Shown in pieces: positions 44,501 to 56,500 of a DNA stretch of 64,000 nt. A program made the translations under genes and the position numbers. The stretch's first letter is position 1; each line of letters opens with the position of its first letter. Source of the stretch: Siphonodentalium dalli (taxonomy: Eukaryota; Mollusca; Scaphopoda; Gadilida; Siphonodentaliidae); NCBI GenBank assembly GCA_032622095.1, contig CP136064.1, positions 49,174,073 to 49,238,072 on the forward strand, read 5' to 3'. Under the pieces are notes generated by a model. The model was not told the origin of the DNA, searched no databases, and saw only the letters and a list, made by a program, of their open reading frames with translations.

Positions 44501-47500
44501 TACAGCTCGTCCCGATCTCCATCCGTCCGAACTGGCGATGGGTTGTTAGGTGGGGCAGGATCTCAAGCATGCCTACTCGAATGGCATCGTGGAAGAAAAA
44601 AAAAAAGGAAAAAAAATTATTGTGCATTGGGATTCAAACCCGAAGGTACTGGCTGCTGTTAATCAAAAGGCGGCCAGTAACTGGAATTCCAGGACCACGG
44701 ACATGCAGTTGGCCATCAAGGAGGAAGGATGCTTGGAAATTTTCGGCCCCAGCCCAAGCCCAGCAGGGACCGAAGGCATATAGGATTATAATAGGGACGG
44801 TGTGCTCTCCCCCAGCGGTGCTGACCCCGAGATGGTGACTTGTAGCGATGTACGGCGTGGTTCGAATGTTAGGTGAGAAGCACACGGCCGTACCTGGGCA
44901 CGCAACCCGCCAACGGCCGACCCAAGGGAGCAGATTGACGTCCCGTACGATAGTCCACGGATACCCACAACTTTTCTTCTTTTTCTTGTTTGTGTGGTTC
45001 TTCTTGGAGGGGCAGCTTGGCTGCGGTGCCCTCACGCTCCGTGTTTGAGGTAACTATCGCCCCGAGTTGCTAAGCCAAGGAGGGGAGCACTATTCTCTAG
45101 TGGCCAGTTCTCCGAGGCAGCGATACCCTCGAAACGAGGAGAACAGCAGCTCTAGGGGAGCTACAGGGAAAGATCTTCTGGATCTGGTTCTTCTTACATC
45201 GTATCTGTATATAGAACAGTGCAGGAACCATCTGGTTGTAAACGCACTGGTGCAGGTGCTACCATGGCTGAGTAACGTTATAACCCTGTGTGATTCCCGT
45301 AGCTTTCTTTAACGCGCACACTCCGAGGCGTGTACATGGGTCAGCTATCAATGTCAGTGCCCGATCGGGCATCGTACTGCACCCCGACAACCTACCTGGA
45401 CAAGTGTTGTAATGGGTGGGAAGTCGGCATTTTGCATTCGGATCTTTATTCAGAGATCTTGCATGAGACCTTTCAGTCTGACAAGCTTGGAATCTGACCA
45501 AGTTCTGACAATTGCTAACCATAAAAAATGACACCTGTTATTTTTATGCTGATAAGCACTTTGGCTGTGACAACGGACGGCAGTAAGCTAATCGATTGTA
45601 TTACACGAAATCAATATTGTAACACCATTTTGTTAAGTTGAAACAACAATGAAAAAATAATTGACAAGTGTCAATTTACACTCGTAGTATAACTAAACCT
45701 TGTAGCGACGAAGCCGTCAGAAGCCGAAAGTAAGTCACCTAATTTCGTGATACCTGTATCGCCCAGGCCAGAGCACGTGGCGCCTCGCTTGGACCCCGGA
45801 ATACATTTCACATGTATGCAATAGATTCTTGCAATAAAGATGAGCGTCTTTAATCATATCCAAATATGCATATATCATTCTGTCGACGAATCTATTTATT
45901 ATTATGCCATTTTGAATTTATTAAAATTTGGAAAACAAATAGCTATAAAACGGAACGAGTTTCCACACCAATCCGGGATATATTGCATATCCTGACCATC
46001 CGTTTCACAAGATTTTAATACTGCTTCCGTCAGTTGTACACCCGACTACGACTGCGTTCTCTTATAAATAAAATTGTAGCTACAGTTTTACCAAGCCGTC
46101 AGACGGTCGAGAGTAAGTCACCGAATTTCGTGATACTGTTACTATGCAACCGCCCACGTGGCTAATTTGCTTCGACCATAGAAAATCTCTCATGCGTGCA
46201 ATCTATTCTTGCTATAAAGATTCTGAGCGTCCTAGTCATATCCAAATGTGCATCTATTATTCGTCTGTCTTTCCGTGACAAATAATATAAAGAATATAAA
46301 AGATGCCTTCGACAAGTTTCGTTTCATGTGGACTTGTCTGTTTAAAAACATGGATTGGACGACAAAATTACGTATAGCAACGCGTTAGTAAAGTTTGCAC
46401 ACAACAAATAATAATCAACGGAGATAATGTTTTTTGTATAACACAAAAAAATATATATTATCAAGACTTATCTTCGTGTCCTCCGTTAACAAGGGGAAAA
46501 CGATCTGGCTACAGAGCTTATATAGGGACATTTGGAGATGACGTCATCAGAGGTTATAGTTCAGGAAACAGGATAAAATGTACCATAGAATTTTCGTACC
46601 GGGTTTGTTAACCCTTCCTTGTTAATATTTTCGGGATATACCATATAGTTCAGTGGGCAAGATGACTTTGACGGAGATATACATGATGGTAGTGTATTGT
46701 CACCGATACAGTTTTAATCAACCTGTCACAATAAACGACAATGACTGCTCAGATTTGAATGTATAGACCAGAAATTTAAACTGATCAAGGATCCCCAGTC
46801 TGCACTATAGAGCCAACACGAGCTCAGCATCAAGTACGTCAAATGTACCGCATGTGCGTTCGGTTGGTATCGTTTCCGCATTCGGATTTCCGAGGTAAAA
46901 GTTAATGTATCCGTTCAGTTTTGGATGATAGATACATCCCAGAAGCAGAATGAAATCCCAAGAGGTTGAATTTAGTGATGCTAGCCCACTGTGTGTGGTA
47001 GCGTCACTAAATTCACCCTCTGGGGACCTCATTCGACTAATGACAGACACACTATTTCAAGCATTGAGGGTAAATAATTAATTAAGGCTATCTTGCACAA
47101 TCCTCAATGACATGGTCACCTACTTCTCAATGACATGTTTTGGCAATGTTGATTTACATGTTTCCATATATAAACAATAGATTGACATGTTTCCATATAT
47201 CAACAATACTGTTGCTGGTCAACACGTTGTCCATTTCGCGTTAACCATTTCTACACTAAATGGATTCTCCTATTCAGTTATAAAAGTATACATTGGAATG
47301 GTCTATTATTCATATTGAGGGGTGTTCAGGAACAATAAGCAGATGACAGATATTAACCCTTCCATGACTTGAGCTTCCTGAAATTTTGCCTGTTCCAATG
47401 AATTCTCTTATATATGCGAGTCTCCCAGGAGCATCGCATATATAAGAGAATACATTGGCCTAACAATCTTTACCCTGACTTTGTAAGCCGGTGCATTCTA

Positions 47501-50500
47501 TGATATCTGGGAGAGTCATTATATAAGAGAATGAACTGGCAAAGCATCTTTAATGCTACATCAGCGCAGCTCCCGTCATGAATGGGTTAACCCTCTTTAC
47601 CCAACAAAACGGCCAAAAACGTCCAAATAAAGCTTCAACAGCCTAAATATCTTCGGTCTGTCTCAATAACAACATACAAATATGGATATCATTGGAACCG
47701 GTTCATTGACTACATTGTGATGGTTACAGTTATGCCCTGTGCCAATGCATTCTCTTATATATGCGAGTCGACCATAGGTCGCCTCGCATATATAAGAGAA
47801 TGCATTGGCCTAAAAAAAAAAAATTACCATTTTTTCTTACATTCTTTAACAATGGTCGACTCGCATATATGGACGACTCGCATATATAAGAGAATGCATT
47901 GGCACAGGGCCGTTGTTGGGTAAAGGGTTAATAGTGCAGAAGGTGTCCTATTGACCTATGGTCAATTGTTGAACTTATTATCTGAACATTTCCTAAGAAC
48001 ATAGAAACTGAACACAAGGGAGAAAGTAACTAAATGCAAAAATGTTAAAATGAGACTATAGATACTTCCCAGAAGATGAGGCCTAAGCAGAATGAGGTCC
48101 CCCGGGGGTAAATTTGGTGATTATAGCCCGCTGTGCGGGACTCATTCTGCAAAGGTCAGACACATTATATTCAGGCCTGCCCAGGAGCACAATAGCACCG
48201 GTGGAATTAGTTCTCTCTTATACAGTCCTTTTAATTTGGAAAAATACCCTTAGGCAAAAAAAAATGCCTAGGCAAAATTTTCGTCCTAGGCAAATTGCCT
48301 AGGCAGTTTTGAAAATGCTTTAAAATCATGTTAGTTACATCGTGAGCAGGTGAATATCTTGAGGACACAGTCCACTACACACAGTACACAGCAAACTGCA
48401 TACATTTATGATAATTGAATGTATAACTTGTCAATTTGTCCAACATATGATACTATGTTTGATTATTACATGCATTTTAAAATGTTATATACTTGAGTTG
48501 ACTTGTATCATGATTCATCACACTCACATGATCCCACATGAACATAATCCCGTTTAATGCTTTCAGTGTTTTTATTTCTTGTAAATTATGTTCACATTTC
48601 TTTAATCTTTAATATTAAGGACAAAACTGATGCCATTGTGAAAACATCCAGACGATATCGCGAATCGAGATCGATAAATTCAGCGCCCAAAGAAAGTACA
48701 AACATATACTACTAAAAGCGTGTACCGCCAAACATCCGGTCATTAGAAACGTACTATTAAACCGCGTACCGTTTTCGCCGAATCGTGGTATTGACGATCA
48801 GTGATTTTTTTTTCTATTTTTGCCGGCGGGTCAATAAAATGTTTAGGGTCGCATGCAAAAAATAGGGTTTCCAGAGCCCCTTGTGCGATATAACTCACCC
48901 TCCACAGGTAGTCCATTCCAATCATTTCTAAATCATTCATCATATGGCCACCTCTCCTTTTCACAATCAGTTTGCTTTCCTTGAAGTTAACACTTTTGAA
49001 GAATCTTTCGAAACAGCTATTAAAAATAAAAGAATATTCTTAGTTCACATGTAAAATATATTTTGTGTATGATAATAAATAGACATGCAAGAGCAACTTG
49101 GGGTTCAGCAAGCACAGATTTATATCCAGATGTGTCGTTCAAGGATGAGAATGGATGAACCTATGTTAATAAAAAGCCAATAAGCCACATGTCTCCCGAA
49201 CAAGGTGGCTTTACCTGATCAGCAGCTTTTTTTTAGAAATGAAAATTTGTATTCTGGGAACAATAATTGAATGAAACTTTGCTTCCAACTGTCTCTTTTG
49301 TTATCACGTCTAGTTTTATTTTATTAGAAACCAGAATAATCAGTAATATATAACATACCAAATACTGTTTAAGAAAGAAATATTTGACTGGAAATATTTT
49401 CAAACTAGAGCTCTTTAGACATTTCAAACTGAAGGAAAATTGTACTACCACAAAATATAATAATAATTTGAGATTACAAAGATTATCTGATATACCGCTA
49501 ATTTCAATGCCAAAATGCGGTCAAATTCTAAGTCCAAAAATGGCCATAACTCATGTGAAAATAATTGGACTCAACCTATATTCAAACTTGGCCTGTAGTT
49601 TTAGATGGGAAATACACATACCAACTTTGGTTCATATCAAATAAGCCAAACTTGAGTTATCGATTGGAAACCAAAAATGTTAATGGATGGACAGATGGAC
49701 GGATGGTACGACTGACAGACAGATGAGATGGACAGACATTTGTAGAACTATTTTTGCAGTAAAAATGAGTATTTATGTCTGCCAGATTATTAAACATGGT
49801 TGAATAATATTTATGTTGTTTTATTTTGTTTTGATCCTTAACCCGATAAAAATATAGCAGGGACTATTCTAGGTTTTAAGTTTGAGCACCCTGTCAGTCC
49901 TAGGACGATATGCCGTAGACATATCCTGATGGCCGCAGGCCAGAGGTGGGGGTGGGTTTGGGAGGGGGTGTCCCCCTCCTATGAAAGGGGGGTCTGGGGG
50001 CACTCCCCCATGAAATTTCTGAAAATCCAATGCCCTGAGAGTGAATCTGGGGCATTCTGAACCTTTATATTGTGCTATTCAGGTTGGTAAATTTAGTCAT
50101 TAAATAGACAATTTTTTTTTTAATTGTTTGTGATTTTCTACTATCATACTCATTGATCTGATAGCTAAAAGTCATGACCAAACTTAGTTTGTTTCTACTC
50201 TTAATCATTGTACAACACGCTGAAATATTCTTTTGTTTATTAAAAGATTTGTTTCACTTTTAATGTTTCAGTTTCACCCTTTTTATACCAATATGTATAT
50301 TTCCTTGAAATAAAAATATATATTCTACCTACCCTGTGTTAAAATTGTGGATGAGAGTAGAAACTCTTACACCACTGGTTTTTTGGTCGCGGCATCTTGT
50401 TTAAATATTCGCGGAAATAAACTTCTGGTTAAACCTTATATCTCTTAGTTTTAATTATAAATTCACGTTATGTTAAAAAACGTACCGCGTAATCACGTAC

Positions 50501-53500
50501 CGCGATATGCTATCGTAAATTTAACCGTCGTGGAAATAACATTTCAAGCGCTTTAAAGGTTTAATTGCACACGTAACGGCAAGCACTCGATGTGGAGTTT
50601 TTGGTAAGTACCGTAAGATTGATCTATAAATGAAATTGTTTTAGATCTATACGGATCTTTGCGGATTTCAGTAGTTTCGTTTCAGCGCGTTCCGATTTTA
50701 ATTTATTTACCCAAACCGGAAGAGGAAGACATATGTTTTGATTCGTTCGCGAAACAAACGACTGACTCAATTTTTATGATTAAAATGGGTCGTTTTCCCT
50801 CGGTAGATCAAATTTGTTGATAAATAGCAATGTTTTCTTTCATTGTATAAGCGTTCAATTAACATTTCCATCGTATTAAAATTAGTTGGCAGTCTCTTTT
50901 TATCTAAAAATTCCTGATTGACTGGGAAATGTTGTTTTACAACTCTGAGGCATATTTCGTTTGGGCGCCCAAACTACCAGCGCCCAAACCCGTTTTACGG
51001 ATCCAAATACGGCCTAGATTAGCCCCTGTATAGTCCTGCAAATGGATGCCAAACAACTAAAATATGCAATGAAAAATGTTTTCTTTATTTTTCATTACAA
51101 ATTTTAGTTTTTTGGCAGTTTATTTTTACCTGTACTTGTAAAATTGATGTTATTTCGCATGAACCCAATTCAAAGACCTGAGGTGCTTTAACCATGAAGT
51201 TGAAGTAATCTTACATCATTCCATTATCTGTCATCAGGGCTGGATCTAGCTGGAGAATGTTCTTTTCAAAGAAATCCCTGGTTATTTCTGGATCTAAATC
51301 TGGTTCTTCACCCATCAGCTACATGAAATAAATAAAATGATGTTTGAAATTTTGCGAAAAACCTGAGCCAATGCATTCTCTTATATGTGACCCGCCATAT
51401 CAAATCTAGTCGTAAGTCGGGATTTTTTTTACCCTGTGACAATGCATTCTCTTATATATGCGAATCGACCATAGGTCGCCTCGCATATAGAAGAGAATGC
51501 ATTGGCCTAACAATTTGTTATAATTTTTTTTAAATAAATATTTCTTACAAATTTTAGGAGATAAAATAAAAAACATCCATTACCCTGCAGGGAGCCCCAC
51601 ACATATATAGAAGAATATAGAAGAGTGTCGTCTGCTCATGTTTGTCTGGGGCTCGTAATGGGTAAAATTGTTAAAGAATACAAGAAAAAATTATTAAAAT
51701 TGTAAAAAATTGTTAGGCCAATGCATTCTCTTATATATGCGAGGCGACCTATGGTCGACTCGCATATATAAGAGAATGCATTGGCACAGGGTAAAAAAAA
51801 TTCCGACTTACGACTGGATTTGATATGGCGGGTCACATATATGCAAGTCACCCTTAGGGCACCTCACATATATAATTGAATGCATTGGCCTAACAATATT
51901 TACCATGACCTTGTAAGCCAGTGCATTCTCTTATAAATGCGAGGCTCCCTATGGGAGACTTGTATATATAAGAGAATGCACTGGCACAGGGTCTTTAATG
52001 CTGTACAGTGCAGCTCCCGTCATGAAAGGGTTAACTATGTACATTGGAACTTTGTGGGTTCTAAAGTGGCTTGGTTCTAAATAATCTTGCTCAAATTTAC
52101 TCTCATAACATTTATATACAAATGAAAACACACACAGTCCTATATGTGAAAGAGTGCAATGCAAAGCGTTCTTCAGAAACTCAGTTTAGAGAGTGGTCAA
52201 TACTAAATATTTTTGTATCGATGGAAATTTTTTATTATTTTCTAAATCAAAGAAGTGGGTATCCTTTCCCCCTATACTGGGCTACCAACACACCAAAGCA
52301 CAACCAAATTCGATGATCCATGCCAAAATTACAAGCTAAAATTTTCATAAGGACACAAATTCCACAAATTCCCAAGTCAACTGCTGTGCTATCATCAACT
52401 AAATCCGATTATCAATGCCCGAGTTACAAGGAGATATGTTCGCACATATGAAGCCGTCAGGGGCATAATAAAAAGGCAGCTGGGCCACACGTCCCCCAAA
52501 AAGGTCGCTTTAGTGTCAACATATTTTTATTTCCAATTCAAACCAATAATATAATATACAAATGAGACAGAAATTCAAAATATAAGTGATAACATATGGA
52601 AACAGGATCAGACAACAAGCCCGAGGGCTTATATGAAGTCTTCTCCCCTAAGGTCGCTTTGTCTGGCTGGTGGCTTTTTAAGAAATGAAAAATATGATTT
52701 TGATTGAATCAAACTTCGCTTCCAATTTTTGTCTAAGTTGCAAACACATCTAGTTTTAAAACAGAAATGGTCAGACTGAACCCAAATTTGAACTTGATTG
52801 GTCTTTCTCATAGGAAGGCCGTATACTAAGTTTCATAAAATTCTGTCAAATACTATTCAATTTATCATCAGAACAACAAAGACTGCTCATTTCTATAATC
52901 CCCTGAATTTTGTTTTTGGGAGGACAATTATAGGCAATGATACTCATCAGAATAATTGCCATGTGTTTATCAGCAATAAATTTTACCAAATAAAGTACTA
53001 TATATTTTGTCTGAGATGAAAGGTAAGACATAATAATAACTAGGCACGTACCTTTCCAAACCATTTGAAGCATGACTCTCTGTCATGAACATAGATAGCA
53101 TTCTCTGCTAAACACTGCCATATCTGTAATTTAAACAGGATTAGTTTTATTTCTGATCATCCTTGCAGAGGTAATTAACAGTTGATTTCAACTACGAACC
53201 CATTCCATATTTTAGATTTAGATTTTGCATTTCATATCTCCAATATATAATAATGCAACAATGATAAAAAAACATTTGCATTTAGTTTTGTATTCTCCGG
53301 AATCTTCCAAATTAATTATGCCAAAATTCTCAATATCACAATATTTATAATGTCCATAATATTATGGAACAGAGATACCAATACAGTCTGTAGACATTTT
53401 TGTGTTTAATTTATTTATTTGCCATGAACTCACATAAATTACCAAATGTTATAATTTGTAATTATAACTCACCTGTCTTGCTTGAGGTTCACACAGCCAC

Positions 53501-56500
53501 AACTGACCATCCTTCAGAAGAAACCTTGAACAAATGAAAACGGAGATGAAATAGTTAAAAAAAAATAGATATCCACTGTTACTTTGGCACTTACTTAACC
53601 CTTTACCCAGCCTAAAATATCTTCGGTCTGTCTCGATAGAACCATACAAATATGGATATCATTGGAACCGGCTCCTTGACCACATTGTGATAGTTACAGT
53701 TATGCCCTGTGCCAATGCATTCTCTTATATATGCGAGTCGACCATAGGTCGCCTCGCATATATAAGAGAATGCATTGGCCTAAAAAAAAATCTTTTTTAA
53801 ACACTTTTTACCATTTTTTCTTACATTCTTTAACAATTTTATAATTTTTAATGTGTTAAGCCAATGCATTCTCTTATATATGCGAGGCGACCTATGGTCG
53901 ACTCGCATATATAAGAGAATGCATTGGCACAGGGCCCTTCTGTTGGGTAAAGGGTTAAAACGATCTGAATGGAATCCCTGCATCTTTAATTATCTGTTGT
54001 ACAGTAAATAGATATCTAGAGATCTGATATAAGGGTGATTCCTATATATATGCCTTCCACTTTCAAAAACATATTGATACTGCAAATAATACTGAGCTGA
54101 ATGCCAAATCTTCATTATTCTTCAAACACCTGATGCAGAAAATAGACAGTCAAAGACCTGATAACAATATGATACTAATAAGTTGTTTACCTTAAAAACT
54201 TGAGCCTCTCCTGCACCTGCTGTACATGGTTGAATCTGTTATCAGGAAGGATTGTCGATGGGTCTGTACCGGGATGAGCTGCAATATCATTGTATATATG
54301 ACTTGTATCTTAACTATAGTTCTACAATCCATATTTTCTATTTGTCCTAAGTTTGTGTAATGGCCAGATATTCTAAAGACATTCAATATCATGAATTTTA
54401 CAAGCAAGATCAAATTTTGTCTTAAAAAATTATGACAAAAGTTTACTGTTTTTGTTAAAAATGTATTTTGCTTTATATTTAATTGATATTTCGGAGCCTG
54501 AGGAAGATTAACAACATATTGCACTAATTTTGCCATAAAAATGACTGTTTGGCAGTTATAAGCCTACCTTACATATCATGTTGTTTTCACAAAAATTTCA
54601 AGTCTGACAAAGTCAATAGAAAATTTAATTTATTAAAAAACAAGAGGTGGCATCAGAGATGCTGTGTCTCGTTTTCGGTGGCTTACCGCCGGTGGCTACC
54701 GCCAATTGGTGTGCATCAGTATCGGTAGACTAATTAATAGGTAAAATTGAAAAATGACTAATTAAGGGCCATAACTCCATCAAATTTTATCGGGCCAAGC
54801 TGGTTTTCGAACTCGTCCGAAATATTCTTGGCAAGTATGTCTATTCCAAATTTTATACAAATCGGAGGACGTTTGTTGAAGTTATCGCGCTAACGAGCTA
54901 AAAATTCACGAAAAATGACTAATTAAGGGCCATAACTCTATCAAATTTTATTGGGCCAGGCTGGTTTTCGAACTCGTCCAGGATATTATTGGAAGACACT
55001 TATATACCAAATTTTAGTTGAATCGGATGACGTTTGTTGAAGTTATCGCGCTAACGAGCTCAAAATTCGTACAAAATGACTACTTAAGGACCATAACTCT
55101 ATCAAATTTTATCGGACCGGGCCGGTTTTCTAACTCGTCCGAGGTATTCTTGGGAGACACCTATATATCAAAATTTCAATCAAATAGGATGATGTTTGTT
55201 AAATTATTGCGCTAACGAGCTGAAAATTTGTGAAAAATGACTAATTAAGGGCCATAACTCTATCAAATTTTATCGGACCAGGCCGGTTTTCGAACTCATC
55301 CGAGATATTCTTGGGAGACACCTATATACCAAATTTCAATCAAATCGGATAACGTTTGTTGAAGTTATCGCGCTAACGAGCTGAAAATTCGTGAAAAATG
55401 ACTAATTAAGGGCCATAACTCTATCAAATTTTATCGGACCAGGCCGGTTTTCGAACTCATCCGAGATATTCTTGGGAGACACCTATATACCAAATTTCAA
55501 TCAAATCGGATAACGTTTGTTGAAGTTATCGCGCTAACGAGCTGAAAATTCATGAAAAATGACTAATTAAGGGCCATAACTCTATCAAATTTTATCGGAC
55601 CAGGCCGGTTTTCGAACTTGTCCGAGATATTCTTGGGAGACACCTATATACCAAATTTCAATCAAATCGGATAACGTTTGTTGAAGTTATCGCGCTAACG
55701 AGCTGAAAATTCGTGAAAAATGACTAATTAAGGGCCATAACTCTATCAAATTTTATCGGACCAGGTCGGTTTTCGAACTCATCCGAGATATTCTTGGGAG
55801 ACACCTATATACCAAATTTCAATCAAATCGGATAACGTTTGTTGAAGTTATCGCGCTAACGAGCTGAAAATTCGTGAAAAATGACTAATTAAGGGCCATA
55901 ACTCTATCAAATTTGATCGGACCAGGTCGGTTTTCGAACTCATCCGAGATATTCTTGGGAGACACCTATATACCAAATTTCAATCAAATCGGATAACGTT
56001 TGTTGAAGTTATCGCGCTAACGAGCTGAAAATTCGTGAAAAATGACTAATTAAGGGCCATAACTCTATCAAATTTTATCGGACCAGGTCGGTTTTCGAAC
56101 TCATCCGAGATATTCTTGGGAGACACCTATATACCAAATTTCAATCAAATCGGATAACGTTTGTTGAAGTTATCGCGCTAACGAGCTGAAAATTCACGAA
56201 AAATGACTAATTAAGGGCCATAACTCTATCAAATTTTATCGGACCAGGTCGGTTTTCGAACTCATCCGAGATATTCTTGGGAGACACCTATATACCAAAT
56301 TTCAATCAAATCGGATAACGTTTGTTGAAGTTATCGCGCTAACGAGCTGAAAATTCGTGAAAAATGACTAATTAAGGGCCATAACTCTATCAAATTTTAT
56401 CGGACCAGGCCGGTTTTCGAACTCGTCCGAGATATTCTTGGGAGACACCTATATCCCAAATTTCAATCGAATCAGATAACGTTTGTTGAAGTTGTTGCGC

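Larger units (their letters stand above)
43691..46679 (-). mobile_element. DIRS-like retroelement, internally deleted, 3.0 kb
   Basis: Inverted terminal repeats 43732-43894 and 46501-46664 differ at about two positions. 43966-44065 is an internal complementary region: 43966-44023 is the complement of the left terminus 43691-43748, and 44024 onward is the complement of the right terminus up to 46679. Read on the other strand it is the right end fused to the left end, the circle-junction arrangement that defines DIRS elements. No target duplication is visible, as expected for tyrosine-recombinase integration. Its position next to the left repeat indicates minus-strand orientation. The interior (44100-46500) has no RT, RNase H or recombinase motif, and a tRNA-derived SINE-like piece at about 44320-44367, so it is non-autonomous. 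Confidence 0.82.

Noticed and set aside
44550-45035. Overlapping frames on both strands
   Set aside because: GC-richer non-coding interior of the DIRS derivative; frames are mutually overlapping and none has a recognisable domain.
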